Counted from the stretch's first letter, positions 16,255-25,200 are shown. The stretch is 33,793 nucleotides of DNA from JBOFDP01 sp051647125 (GCA_051647125.1 JBOFDP010000094.1:1-33793); one strand, 5' to 3'. Notes: a model not told the origin generated them from the letters alone. A program made the numbers and translations.

Positions 16255-18498
16255 TTAAAAAGGATATCCTATTCCAAACTGGAGTGTACCATCATCAATA
16301 ACCCTAAAACGAGAAATCCACCCACTTACAGGATCTTTAATTTTATATGCCCAGTCTAATCTTAAAATAAAATAATCATTAAAATTTAAGCGTATGCCTG
16401 TTCCTGCATCCATAGCGATTTGTGGAATAAATGTATTGAAATGAAATACACTTTTTTGCCCCTCAGGACTAGAAAATATAGGCTGCTTGGTCCATATATT
16501 ACCTGCATCTACAAACAAAGCACTTTCTATTTTAAATCTCTTAATTTTTATAATATTAAAACGAAACTCTATATTTGCCTCCATTTTTATATCTCCCACT
16601 CTATCTATTATTTGTTGTTCTGGTGGAAATACAACACTTCCAGGTCCTAAACCACGCACTAACCAAGCACGCATACTATTAGGTCCGCCCTCATAAAGCT
16701 TTCGAAAAAAAGGAGTTTCATAGCCTGGCGTTAAAAAATTATTACCCAGTACCATACGAAATGCCCAATTAGTGGTACGAGAAGACTGGAGATGTCCTAT
16801 CCATTCTGTCTGTAGTTGTACAAAACGAGAGAGATTATTAATTTTAGTAATGGCTTGTCCTAACATACCCCATAAATTAGATTCCTCAGCACGAATTAAT
16901 AAAAAATGGTAGAAAAGAGGCATATTCCACTTTTTTAGTAGGCTTGCCTGCATAGATAAAATAGTACCATTATTATACAAATTCATATAATTAATATTTT
17001 GATTAATCAAATCTTGGAATTTTGGATACGAAGTAAAATTATAGGATTCAATATTTAAAGGTATGAACTGAAACTGAAAACCTTTCCATATCCAATTATA
17101 AGAAAAATTTAATCGTATATTAAAAACACGATAATATGAAGGTCTTTCAATATAAGTACCCTCTAGCAATAGCGAATTGTAGGTTTCCTTAATATTTGTA
17201 AAATAATCTCTATTAGGTATTAAAAAATGAGGAAATCTTAAGGTGTTAGTCAAACTTACTTGATTGGTTTGTATAATATCCATTTTACCACTTTGTGCCG
17301 CCAAGTCTATACCATAACTACCTGTAATTTTATATTGTATACCTCTTCTAAAAACATTACGTACAAAGAAGTTAGCAGAGCCATAAACTCCAAAAGAAGA
17401 ATTAAAAAGTTGTAGTTCAGAAGTACTTCTTGCCAATTCTAAACTTGCACCTACACCATACCGCTTAGAGGGTACCATATCATAATAAATATCTATAGTA
17501 CTATCAGGGTTATAATGTTGACGTACCGATACAGAAGACCAATTACCTACATTATTAAAATTTGCTTTGGTATTATGTATAACACCTTGATTATATAATT
17601 TTAATACAGAAAATGTTAGTTGATTGATTAAAAATTTATTCTTATACATCGTATCATTATTATTTAAATAAATACCGCGAATAGAAACAATAGGTTTATT
17701 CTCTTGTTGAATGTTTGTATTTAAATGAATAGAAGCAATTGTATATGGGATAAAATGAGTAGAGTCTTGTAGTCTATTATTATTAAATTGTATGGTTAAA
17801 TAATTAAATTTCTTAGAATTGGGCTTTTTAGTTACTCTAAAAAATAATAAATGAAGAGATTTCTTATTGGGTTCTACCGTATCTATTTCTACACCAATAT
17901 CATTTTTTGAAAATTGAGCATATCCATTATTGTGAAAAATAGTATTTATTCTATCCATTTCATTTTCTATATTTCTTACATTAAAAGGTTGTCCGATAAA
18001 TAAAAATTGTGATTTACGACGTACTTGTTTTAATATTTGCCGTGAAAATGCAGTATCAAAACTATAGCTCACGCTATCTATAATAAATAATTTATTTAGC
18101 TTAAAAATATATTTTACAATAGCTTTTTCCTTATTATAATGCCGAAATTGTACCTCAAAATTACCTAATGCATGCAAATACCCAGAAGCATGCAAAGCTG
18201 CAATTTGAGTAGCCAAAGTTGTCTTAATTCTAGTACTATCTAAACATTTTAATTTTTTCTTATTTAAAAAAATCCTAAGAAATTTTCTATCTACCTGAAT
18301 ACTATCATCTATCAAATCAACCAATTCATTAAATAAAGTATTCTTGATATCAACATTGCCATATATTCTAACTTCATTTTTTACAATGTAAGGTTTTTTT
18401 ATATTTTTAGGTATTCGACAAGAAAATAAAAAAATACTACAAAAACAAAAAAAAATAGTTGCTTTGCAAATTAAATATATATGATTTTTTACACACAT
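16255..18498 (-). CDS. Omp85-family lipoprotein, TamL-like outer-membrane assembly protein
   Basis: Outer-membrane protein of 747 residues. The signal peptide ends at a lipobox-like LFSC with Cys27, so this is a lipidated Omp85 protein like TamL, the Bacteroidota relative of TamA that works with TamB in envelope assembly. POTRA-like domains fill about 40-330, and the 16-strand barrel follows. The substrate-engaging loop has GGPNSMRAWLVRGLGPGS (about 635-652), equivalent to the GG..S.RG and VRGF motifs of BamA and TamA. The chain ends in FGIGYPF, aromatic as usual. I start at ATG 18498; a TTG five codons upstream is unlikely. That ATG overlaps the start codon of the divergent methyltransferase gene. 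Classical BamA is also possible, but the lipobox favours TamL. Confidence 0.82.
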   Translation of the reverse strand: MCVKNHIYLICKATIFFCFCSIFLFSCRIPKNIKKPYIVKNEVRIYGNVDIKNTLFNELVDLIDDSIQVDRKFLRIFLNKKKLKCLDSTRIKTTLATQIAALHASGYLHALGNFEVQFRHYNKEKAIVKYIFKLNKLFIIDSVSYSFDTAFSRQILKQVRRKSQFLFIGQPFNVRNIENEMDRINTIFHNNGYAQFSKNDIGVEIDTVEPNKKSLHLLFFRVTKKPNSKKFNYLTIQFNNNRLQDSTHFIPYTIASIHLNTNIQQENKPIVSIRGIYLNNNDTMYKNKFLINQLTFSVLKLYNQGVIHNTKANFNNVGNWSSVSVRQHYNPDSTIDIYYDMVPSKRYGVGASLELARSTSELQLFNSSFGVYGSANFFVRNVFRRGIQYKITGSYGIDLAAQSGKMDIIQTNQVSLTNTLRFPHFLIPNRDYFTNIKETYNSLLLEGTYIERPSYYRVFNIRLNFSYNWIWKGFQFQFIPLNIESYNFTSYPKFQDLINQNINYMNLYNNGTILSMQASLLKKWNMPLFYHFLLIRAEESNLWGMLGQAITKINNLSRFVQLQTEWIGHLQSSRTTNWAFRMVLGNNFLTPGYETPFFRKLYEGGPNSMRAWLVRGLGPGSVVFPPEQQIIDRVGDIKMEANIEFRFNIIKIKRFKIESALFVDAGNIWTKQPIFSSPEGQKSVFHFNTFIPQIAMDAGTGIRLNFNDYFILRLDWAYKIKDPVSGWISRFRVIDDGTLQFGIGYPF

Positions 18499-19237
18499 GC
18501 CTATTTCAAACAATCAAATTAAATGGATTAAATCTTTACAAAATAAAAAAATAAGAGAACAAGAAAATTGCTTCGTAGTGGAAGGAAATAAAATAGTAGA
18601 AGAGCTTCTTATAGAAGAAACTTTTACTATTATAAAAATATACGCACTACCTAAATGGATCAACATACACAAAAATATTTTACAAAAAAGGAGTATTTTA
18701 TACTGCGAAATTAATGATATTCTTTTACAAAGAATATCTAATCTAAAAAATCCTCACGAAGTAATTGCTATTGTAGAAATATCCACCCTCTCTATTTTAA
18801 GTAAAAATTCATTTACTATAGCACTTGACAATATACATAATCCTGGGAATATGGGAACTATTATCAGAATAGCAGATTGGTTTGGATGTAAACAAATTAT
18901 TTGTTCTAAAAATTCTGTAGACCTCTACAACCAAAAAGTAATCCAAGCCACAATGGGCAGTATTTTTAGAATACCTGTATACTACTATGATTTAGAAGAA
19001 TATCTTTTATCTCAAAAACATAAAACACCTATTTATGCAAGTGTACTATACGGTAAAAGTGTATACAAAATATCTTCTAATCCAACAGGCATCATCCTTA
19101 TGGGAAACGAATCTGTAGGGTTAAGTAACCCTCTTATTCAATTAGCAGACTATAAAATTACAATTCCTAAATATGGACAAGCGGAATCCCTGAATGTATC
19201 TGTAGCAACGGGTATTATTTTGTCTCATTTAATATAG
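18497..19237 (+). CDS. SpoU/TrmH-family RNA 2'-O-methyltransferase
   Basis: Ribose methyltransferase of 246 residues that acts on rRNA or tRNA. The N-terminal 90 residues are the substrate-binding domain typical of RlmB/TsnR-like members (IKWIKSLQNKKIREQENCFVVEG). The SPOUT knot contains all three motifs: NIHNPGNMGTIIRIADWFG, IILMGNESVGLS and IPKYGQAESLNVSVATGI, with the catalytic Arg in TIIRIA. The start MPISNNQIKWIKS fits the family. Its ATG (18497-18499) shares bases with the ATG of the TamL-like gene. It converges with dapA, leaving 2 bases between the stop codons. The exact target nucleotide cannot be told from sequence alone. Confidence 0.9.
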   Translation: MPISNNQIKWIKSLQNKKIREQENCFVVEGNKIVEELLIEETFTIIKIYALPKWINIHKNILQKRSILYCEINDILLQRISNLKNPHEVIAIVEISTLSILSKNSFTIALDNIHNPGNMGTIIRIADWFGCKQIICSKNSVDLYNQKVIQATMGSIFRIPVYYYDLEEYLLSQKHKTPIYASVLYGKSVYKISSNPTGIILMGNESVGLSNPLIQLADYKITIPKYGQAESLNVSVATGIILSHLI

Positions 19238-19239
19238 TA

Positions 19240-20118
19240 TTACTTATAAGATTTCATATAATTTTTCACCTTATTATGTATAGGCAAAGAAAGTGGTACT
19301 ATAGGCAATCGAGTCATATTTTTTATTAATCCCATTTCAGACATAAAAGCTTTTACTCCTGCAGGATTATTCTCTTCAAACATAATATGAATAGCTGATA
19401 ATAATTTATAATGTAGTTCTCTAGCCTTTTCTATTTCTCCTCTTAATACAGCATGCACCATTTGGGTAAAATCTTTAGGGAAAGCATTTCCGACTACACT
19501 AATTACACCATCAAACCCCGCACATAACAAAGGAAAAGTAATGGCATCTTCACCACTAATTACTAAAAAATCTTTAGGTGCATGATAGACGAAATCCATA
19601 GCCTGCATCATATCCCCAGCAGCTTCTTTTATGCCAATAATATTTTTATGCTCAGACAATTTCAAAACAGTAGCCGTTTCCATATTTTTACCTGTTCTTG
19701 CAGGTACATTATATAACAATATTGGTTTAGGCGATACATCTGCCAAATATTTATAATGCTCACAAATTCCTTCTTGAGAAGGCTTATTATAATAAGGACT
19801 AACGGTCAAAATAGCCGTTACTTTATCTAATGGATAATACCGAAGCTGTTGTTCCAAATCATACGTATTATTACCTCCAATACCAAAAATTATAGGTAAA
19901 TTTTTCTCATTATGAGTAATTGTAAATTTTAAGATTTCTTTTTTTTCCTCCTTACTTAAAGTAACACTTTCGGCAGTAGTACCATTGATAACAAAATAGT
20001 CTGCCCCATTATCAGCCTGATAATTAAGTACCTTTCCTAATGCAGGAAAATCTATTTTTCCTTGTTCTGTAAAAGGAGTAATTACGGCAATACCTACACC
20101 CTTTAAAATATCTTTCAT
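19240..20118 (-). CDS. dapA: 4-hydroxy-tetrahydrodipicolinate synthase
   Basis: Enzyme of 292 residues joining pyruvate and aspartate semialdehyde in the lysine/diaminopimelate pathway. The (beta/alpha)8 signature motifs are intact: VINGTTAESVTLS (GTTAE loop), LYNVPARTGKN with the active-site Tyr and Arg, and the Schiff-base Lys in IIGIKEAAGD. A ligand-binding GEDAITFPLL follows. With dapF in the same window it supports synthesis of meso-diaminopimelate for peptidoglycan. It is transcribed alone or with the methyltransferase 51 bases upstream. Confidence 0.95.
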   Translation of the reverse strand: MKDILKGVGIAVITPFTEQGKIDFPALGKVLNYQADNGADYFVINGTTAESVTLSKEEKKEILKFTITHNEKNLPIIFGIGGNNTYDLEQQLRYYPLDKVTAILTVSPYYNKPSQEGICEHYKYLADVSPKPILLYNVPARTGKNMETATVLKLSEHKNIIGIKEAAGDMMQAMDFVYHAPKDFLVISGEDAITFPLLCAGFDGVISVVGNAFPKDFTQMVHAVLRGEIEKARELHYKLLSAIHIMFEENNPAGVKAFMSEMGLIKNMTRLPIVPLSLPIHNKVKNYMKSYK

Positions 20119-20135
20119 AAGGTTAAGAATTTCAA

Positions 20136-20143
20136 CAAAAATA
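20136..20143 (-). promoter_or_regulatory. Possible dapA promoter -7 element
   Basis: TATTTTTG on the minus strand, 17 bases upstream of the dapA start codon, fits TAnnTTTG. No TTTG is at the -33 distance, so support is modest. Confidence 0.35.
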
Positions 20144-20169
20144 GGTAAACTGTATCGTATTTTTTTAAA

Positions 20170-21087
20170 TTATTTTTTTCTTTTTATAAAATAAACTATA
20201 GAGCTTGATTTTTTACGATTAAAAAAACTCCCTACTACAGAACACCCTCCCCACCAAACTCCCTTGAGAAAATAAAATTTACTTTTACAATATTGCTTTT
20301 CGCTTAAAAGAGATACATAAAACGCATCAAAAACCATAGGCTTATAGGCAACAATTTTCATACCATATTGAGATGCTAATTGTTTTATATTTTCATAAGA
20401 AAAATGCCATAAATGGCGAGGCATATCATAAGCTGCCCAAGCCATTTTATAATGAGTGGCATCAAAAGAGTTTCTATTTGGAACGGCAATTGTTAATAAC
20501 CCATCTTCCTTAAGTAAATGATTAATTTGTTGGAAAGAATTTTGTAAATCATGTAAATGCTCTAAAACATGAAATAAAGTAATCACATCAAATGTAGTAT
20601 GTAAGTTGTTAACTTCTTCCAACGTAGAATAAACCCATTGAGTTTTTATAAAACTACGTGCCACTGTTATAGCTATTTTATTGGGTTCTACACCTACTAC
20701 ATGAAAATTTGACAATTGCATTATTTTTATAAAATGCCCTGTACCACAACCTATATCCAATAAAGTTTTACTATCTTTAGAAGCATATTTTTTGATCCAG
20801 TTTTTCTTAGTATTCAACATCTGAGAACGTACTATATTGTATAACTTATAAATAATTCCCTTTTGTGTATTGCTATGAGAAACATACTCTTTAGATTCAT
20901 AATATTTATCCATATTAGCAATAGAAGGAATACCTTGTGTAAACTCAAATCCACAATCTCCACATTGCCATAATTCAAAATTCTCTTTAGATAAAAATTC
21001 ATCCTTAAAAGTATCCTTATATTTTATATTAACACTATTACACAAAACACAAGTAGCATAAATTTTTATATCTTTTTTTATCACCAT
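20170..21087 (-). CDS. Class I SAM methyltransferase with N-terminal zinc ribbon
   Basis: Protein of 305 residues. A four-Cys zinc-ribbon-like unit occupies about 13-50 (CVLCN ... CGDC), followed by a Rossmann methyltransferase core with motif I LLDIGCGTGHF and motif III-like LFHVLEHLHDL. The C-terminal part (PNRNSFDATHYKMAWAAYDMPRHLWHFS) carries the pattern of the methyltransferase group often found in cell-surface sugar or O-antigen clusters. A hydrophobic end with GVWWGGCSVVGSFF may contact membrane. The target is not known. Neighbours dapA, a LOG protein and ugd give no clear pathway, though ugd makes a sugar nucleotide that could be relevant. Confidence 0.85.
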   Translation of the reverse strand: MVIKKDIKIYATCVLCNSVNIKYKDTFKDEFLSKENFELWQCGDCGFEFTQGIPSIANMDKYYESKEYVSHSNTQKGIIYKLYNIVRSQMLNTKKNWIKKYASKDSKTLLDIGCGTGHFIKIMQLSNFHVVGVEPNKIAITVARSFIKTQWVYSTLEEVNNLHTTFDVITLFHVLEHLHDLQNSFQQINHLLKEDGLLTIAVPNRNSFDATHYKMAWAAYDMPRHLWHFSYENIKQLASQYGMKIVAYKPMVFDAFYVSLLSEKQYCKSKFYFLKGVWWGGCSVVGSFFNRKKSSSIVYFIKRKK

Positions 21088-21100
21088 ATATTTTATTATT

Positions 21101-21199
21101 TCAGCTTTTTTGGCTAAATATTAAAATAGCACAAAGTTCATCACGTTGATTATCTTTTGGAATATCTATCTCTACAACAAAAATATTATTTTCCAACAC
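21101..21199 (-). other. Possible small ORF overlapping the end of the LOG gene
   Basis: A frame of 32 codons opens with GTG at 21199, preceded by AAGGAA, overlaps the last 14 bases of the LOG gene and ends 13 bases before the methyltransferase start. The product (VLENNIFVVEIDIPKDNQRD... to ...IFSQKS) has a balanced composition. I recognise no family. It may be a small translationally coupled gene, the remains of one, or chance. Confidence 0.25.
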
Positions 21200-21833
21200 C
21201 TCTTTCCTTTAATTTTTGGTTGATATAACACAAAGCATCTTCCGGCGAATCAGTAACGTACAATAGTAACTTATCCTTACAACTCATTGTTTTTTGCCTA
21301 ATCATTTCATCAATATTTTCAATAAGTTCCTTATGAAATTCTTTCCCTATCAGTACTATAGGATAAGAATTCATATACCCCGTCTGCATTAAAGTATATA
21401 CTTCAAAAAATTCATCCATGGTCCCTACCCCACCCGGCAAAATAATAAATGCTTGGGAATATTTGACTAAAGATACTTTTCTTGTAAAAAAGAATTTGAG
21501 CGTAAGAGATTTATGCATATAAGGATTAGGCTTTTGCTCATGAGGAAGCCAGATATTACAACCCATAGATTGCCCTCCATTTTCGTAAGCTCCTTTATTA
21601 ACAGCTTCCATCAATCCTGGTCCACCTCCAGTCATAGCAATATATCCATTCAAGGCAATTTGTTTCCCTATCTCATAAGCTAATTCATAATATTGGTCTC
21701 CTTCTTTAAAACGTGCTGAACCAAAAGCCGTAATACATTTTTCTTCAAAATCAAAAGTATAGCAACTCTTTGTAAGTTCCCAAAAAGCTCTACACGCAAA
21801 CCAAAATTCTTGAATAGGATTTCTTTTAATCAT
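21186..21833 (-). CDS. LOG-family protein (TIGR00730, nucleotide 5'-monophosphate phosphoribohydrolase-like)
   Basis: Rossmann-fold protein of 215 residues. Both family motifs are present: GGGPGLMEAVNKGA (about 66-79) and PGGVGTMDEFFE (about 135-146), whose Arg/Glu neighbours bind a nucleoside monophosphate. Plant and bacterial members release the base from nucleoside 5'-monophosphates, such as cytokinin ribotides or AMP-like substrates. The old annotation as lysine decarboxylase is not supported, as decarboxylase motifs are absent. The physiological substrate here is unknown. It is divergent from ugd, with which it shares a 78-base promoter region. Confidence 0.9.
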   Translation of the reverse strand: MIKRNPIQEFWFACRAFWELTKSCYTFDFEEKCITAFGSARFKEGDQYYELAYEIGKQIALNGYIAMTGGGPGLMEAVNKGAYENGGQSMGCNIWLPHEQKPNPYMHKSLTLKFFFTRKVSLVKYSQAFIILPGGVGTMDEFFEVYTLMQTGYMNSYPIVLIGKEFHKELIENIDEMIRQKTMSCKDKLLLYVTDSPEDALCYINQKLKERGVGK

Positions 21834-21848
21834 ACCTTACAAAGGTAT
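21832..21848. promoter_or_regulatory. Palindrome over the LOG start codon and -7 element
   Basis: ATACCTT-ACA-AAGGTAT is a perfect 7-3-7 inverted repeat. On the minus strand its distal half contains TACCTTTG (21847-21840), a match to TAnnTTTG, placed so that transcription would begin at or next to the ATG (21833). It may be an operator, or the dyad may just arise from the promoter and start overlap. Confidence 0.4.
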
Positions 21849-21874
21849 TAATTTTTTATATGATTAAATTGAAT

Positions 21875-21882
21875 TATCTTTG
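21875..21882 (+). promoter_or_regulatory. ugd promoter -7 element
   Basis: TATCTTTG fits TAnnTTTG and ends 29 bases before the ugd ATG. The -33 position has TTTT rather than TTTG. Confidence 0.5.
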
Positions 21883-21911
21883 AATTTTTAAAACAATATT
21901 TAATATTATTC

Positions 21912-23234
21912 ATGAATATTACAGTAATTGGTACAGGATATGTAGGCTTGGTAACGGGTACTTGCTTAGCAGAAAAAGGAAACAAAGTAGTTTGTGTGGA
22001 TATAGACTCTGAAAAAATTAGTAGTTTATCTCAAGGGGTTATGCCTATTTATGAAACTGATTTAAAGAAGTTAGTAATGCATAACATAGCAAAAGAAAGA
22101 TTATCTTTTACAACCTCTCTTAGTCAAGGTGTTACAAATGCTAAAGTTATCTTTTTTGCATTGCCCACACCACCAGATGAAAATGGCTCTGCAGATTTAA
22201 GCTATGTATTAGATGTAAGTCAGCAATTGATACCATTGTTAAAAAAATATACTGTTATTATAAATAAAAGTACCGTACCTGTAGGTACTACTCAAAAAAT
22301 TTATAATACTATAAAAAAAGGATATACTGGTAGTTTTGATGTAGTTTCTAACCCTGAATTTTTGAAAGAAGGATCTGCCGTAGCTGATTTTATGAATCCT
22401 GACAGAATTGTTGTAGGCACATTATCCAAAAAAGCAAAAAAGGTTATGGACGAACTATATCTTCCCTTTACCAAACAAGGTATCCCCTTATTATTTATGG
22501 ATGAATGTTCGTCCGAACTTACTAAATATGCTGCCAATACCTTCCTTGCTATGAAGATAGCTTTTATAAATGAAATTGCTCAATTGTGTGAAAAAATGGG
22601 TGCTGACGTTTCTCTCATTAAAGAAGGTATTGGATATGATGATAGAATAGGTCAAAAATTTCTTAATGCAGGTATAGGTTTTGGAGGATCTTGTTTTCCT
22701 AAAGATGTTACTGCTCTTTTGCATACAGCCAAACAAAGTAACTATGATTTTAAATTAGTAAAAGCGCTTATTGATGTTAATCAAGTACAAAAAGTCCATT
22801 TAGTAAAACCTTTAAAATCGTATTTTAAAAATTATCTTGTAGGAAAAAAAATAGCGTTATGGGGATTATCTTACAAACCTGAAACAGATGATATTAGAGA
22901 AGCTCCCTCCTTATATATTATCAATGCCTTACTTGAAGAAGGCGTCTCCATACAAGTTTACGATCCTAAAGCTATAGAAAACATTCAAAAAATTTATAAA
23001 AATAAAATTAATTATTTTACTAATAAATACGATGCCCTTACTAATGCAGATGCCTTAATGATAATTTCTGAATGGAAAGAATTTAAAACTGCTGATCTAA
23101 AAAAAATAGGAGGTACACTCCGTCAAAAAGTAATCTTTGATGGTAGAAATATATATAACGTAGAAACTATGAAAAAACATAAATTTCACTATGTAAGTAT
23201 TGGCAGACCCTCTGTAATATCAACTGAAAATTAA
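21912..23234 (+). CDS. ugd: UDP-glucose 6-dehydrogenase
   Basis: Enzyme of 440 residues that oxidises UDP-glucose to UDP-glucuronate with two NAD, for surface polysaccharide synthesis. The N-terminal NAD fold starts with VIGTGYVGLVTGTCLAE, NKSTVPVGTT and SNPEFLKEGSAV follow, and the catalytic Cys lies in GIGFGGSCFPKD (about 257). The C-terminal UDP-binding domain has ALWGLSYKPETDDIREAPS. Length is normal. Other polysaccharide genes are absent nearby, so it is probably a stand-alone gene. The next feature is tRNA-Arg on the opposite strand. Confidence 0.95.
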   Translation: MNITVIGTGYVGLVTGTCLAEKGNKVVCVDIDSEKISSLSQGVMPIYETDLKKLVMHNIAKERLSFTTSLSQGVTNAKVIFFALPTPPDENGSADLSYVLDVSQQLIPLLKKYTVIINKSTVPVGTTQKIYNTIKKGYTGSFDVVSNPEFLKEGSAVADFMNPDRIVVGTLSKKAKKVMDELYLPFTKQGIPLLFMDECSSELTKYAANTFLAMKIAFINEIAQLCEKMGADVSLIKEGIGYDDRIGQKFLNAGIGFGGSCFPKDVTALLHTAKQSNYDFKLVKALIDVNQVQKVHLVKPLKSYFKNYLVGKKIALWGLSYKPETDDIREAPSLYIINALLEEGVSIQVYDPKAIENIQKIYKNKINYFTNKYDALTNADALMIISEWKEFKTADLKKIGGTLRQKVIFDGRNIYNVETMKKHKFHYVSIGRPSVISTEN

Positions 23235-23286
23235 TCAAAAAGAGCTAAGCGATGAGAAAAAGCATCTAATCTACATAATTTGACTG

Positions 23287-23360
23287 TGATCCCGATGCGA
23301 TTCGAACGCATGACCCACAGCTTAGAAGGCTGTTGCTCTATCCAGCTGAGCTACGGAACC
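23287..23360 (-). tRNA. tRNA-Arg (TCT)
   Basis: The minus strand folds as acceptor GGTTCCG with CGGGATC (two G-U pairs), D arm GCTCAGCTGGATAGAGC, anticodon stem ACAGC/GCTGT with loop CTTCTAA and anticodon TCT, and T arm ATGCG-TTCGAAT-CGCAT. Discriminator is A. The CCA end is not encoded. It reads codons AGA and AGG, the main Arg codons in this AT-rich DNA. No promoter or terminator is clear. Confidence 0.96.
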
Positions 23361-23404
23361 AAATTTGCCACAAAAATATAAAAATAAATTTAAAACCCAA
23401 AAAA

Positions 23405-24175
23405 TTAAATTTCAATCTCGCCTTCATACACTTTTTGGGCATTTCCTGAAAGCCATATATTTACAAATTGATTACTTTTTTTTTCATAGCTTATTTCCAA
23501 TTTTCCACCTCGAGTATATACATTGATAGGTATTTTTATATTTTTTCTAAATGCTTGTACTAGGGCACAAGCTACCGATCCTGTACCACAAGACCATGTT
23601 TCCGCAAAAACACCTCGTTCATAAGTACATACTACTAAATCATATTCATCTTTATTTTGTACAAAATTAACATTAATCCCCTCCGGAAAAGTTTGACAAA
23701 TACGATCCCCTTCATAATCTATATTCAACTCTTTTACATTCTCTACAAAAGTAACATAATGAGGAGACCCAGTATCAAGAACAAAAACATTATGTTCTAA
23801 CTCTTCTATATGAAATACATCTTTCATCTTGAGCCTTACTATAGATTGTTGTTTTACAGATTCATGATTTCCATCCGCTGCCCAAAAAGTATACCTTTCT
23901 TTTTTTATCCCCCTATCAAAAGCAAATGCTGTAATACATCTGCCACCATTACCACACATTGAGGATTCTCGTCCATCCGCATTATAGTATTTCATTTCAA
24001 AGTCAAAGCCTTCTTTTCTATTTAAAAGTATTAATCCATCTGCCCCTATTCCCCATCTTCTATGACATAAAAATGCCCTCTGTTCAATACTTAGACCATT
24101 ATATTGTTCATCAAAATTATCCAATAAAATAAAATCATTAGCAGTACCCTGATATTTATAAAAAAGAAGCTTCAT
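23405..24175 (-). CDS. dapF: Diaminopimelate epimerase
   Basis: Cytoplasmic enzyme of 256 residues that converts LL- to meso-diaminopimelate without cofactor, for lysine and peptidoglycan synthesis. Both catalytic cysteines are present: ESSMCGNGGRC (about 75) and ETWSCGTGSVA (about 212). N-terminal KYQGTANDFILLDN is the usual start (F/K)GLGNDF-like region. It begins 2 bases after the nucleoside phosphorylase gene and is probably cotranscribed with it; the pairing has no obvious metabolic reason. Confidence 0.95.
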   Translation of the reverse strand: MKLLFYKYQGTANDFILLDNFDEQYNGLSIEQRAFLCHRRWGIGADGLILLNRKEGFDFEMKYYNADGRESSMCGNGGRCITAFAFDRGIKKERYTFWAADGNHESVKQQSIVRLKMKDVFHIEELEHNVFVLDTGSPHYVTFVENVKELNIDYEGDRICQTFPEGINVNFVQNKDEYDLVVCTYERGVFAETWSCGTGSVACALVQAFRKNIKIPINVYTRGGKLEISYEKKSNQFVNIWLSGNAQKVYEGEIEI

Positions 24176-24177
24176 AT

Positions 24178-25044
24178 TTAATCAATTAATAATAATTGTT
24201 GCAATGTTTTTGCTATCATATTGGTAACCGTTCTATTCATATCAAGGGTAAACTCTTTACGTATTCTATTGGCAATAATAGTATTTATACTCATGCATTC
24301 ATGACCTAAAAGTTTACCCAAACCATAAATAGCCGAAGTTTCCATTTCAAAATTAGTAATCTTTTCCTTTCCTGAGGAAAAAGAAGACAGTACACGATTC
24401 ATTTTAGGATATTTTAAGCCTAAACGAAGTATCCTTCCTTGAGGAGCATAAAACCCAGGAGAAGTAACCGTAATCCCCTGAATAAATTCTTTACTAAGTA
24501 AGTTTAATAACGCCACACTACCCTGTGCTACATAAAAATTAAAGGTGCTGATACCTATATGTTTTTTTAAACTCTCTATGAGATATTCTTCATTCGTATT
24601 ATTTTTAAGATTATAAAAATTCAGCAAATTATCAAATCCAATACCATATGCACTCCCTACCAAACTGTCCACAGGAATATCTATATGTAAGGATCCAGAT
24701 GTTCCCATACGAATAATTTTTAAGGAAGTGAGCTGTGGTTTTATTCTCCTTGTCGTAAAATCTATGTTCACTAATGCGTCCAATTCATTCATAACAATAT
24801 CTATATTATCAGGACCAATACCTGTACTAAGAACCGTTATACGGAGATGTCGAAAATAACCAGTATGAGAAATAAATTCCCTATGAGATTGTTTAGATTC
24901 TATCTTGTCAAAAAAATTTGATACCTTATATACCCGATTAGGATCTCCCACTAAAATCACAATAGTGGCCAACTCTTCAGGGCGAATATCCAAATGATAA
25001 ATTCCCCCTCTATTATTTATAATTAATTCACTATTCGCAATCAT
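24178..25044 (-). CDS. Nucleoside phosphorylase (uridine phosphorylase family)
   Basis: Enzyme of 288 residues that splits a nucleoside with phosphate to release base and ribose 1-phosphate. Motifs of the PNP/UDP family are seen: VILVGDPNRV with the phosphate-binding region, VLSTGIGPDNIDIVMNEL, the RMGTSGSL block, and ITNFEMETSAIYGLGKLLG with the substrate-binding Glu-Met-Glu. The N-terminal start ELIINNRGGIYHLDIRPEELA is that of the longer Bacteroidota variant. Preference for uridine or another nucleoside cannot be decided from sequence. It is upstream of dapF, with a possible promoter at 25067. Confidence 0.9.
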   Translation of the reverse strand: MIANSELIINNRGGIYHLDIRPEELATIVILVGDPNRVYKVSNFFDKIESKQSHREFISHTGYFRHLRITVLSTGIGPDNIDIVMNELDALVNIDFTTRRIKPQLTSLKIIRMGTSGSLHIDIPVDSLVGSAYGIGFDNLLNFYNLKNNTNEEYLIESLKKHIGISTFNFYVAQGSVALLNLLSKEFIQGITVTSPGFYAPQGRILRLGLKYPKMNRVLSSFSSGKEKITNFEMETSAIYGLGKLLGHECMSINTIIANRIRKEFTLDMNRTVTNMIAKTLQQLLLID

Positions 25045-25066
25045 AAGATATTAAAATTATACTTAG

Positions 25067-25074
25067 CAAAGTTA
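25067..25074 (-). promoter_or_regulatory. Possible promoter -7 element for the phosphorylase-dapF pair
   Basis: TAACTTTG on the minus strand fits TAnnTTTG, 22 bases upstream of the start codon. No -33 TTTG is seen. Confidence 0.4.
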
Positions 25075-25192
25075 GAAAAATTGAATTACTTTTAAGTATT
25101 TTAATTCTTTCATTCATCAAAGTAATATAGTCCTCTTATTCTTAAACAAAAAATAGAAATCCCTATATTGATAAAATTTTGTCTAATTAATG

Positions 25193-25200
25193 TATTTTTG
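25193..25200 (+). promoter_or_regulatory. tmRNA promoter -7 element
   Basis: TATTTTTG fits TAnnTTTG and lies 24 bases before the mature tmRNA. TTG at 25168-25170 is a possible -33 element with a 22-base gap. Confidence 0.5.

Noticed and set aside
18499..18513. TTG start five codons upstream for the TamL-like protein
   Set aside because: ATG at 18498 gives a normal lipoprotein signal peptide, and TTG starts are rare; the extension adds nothing recognisable.
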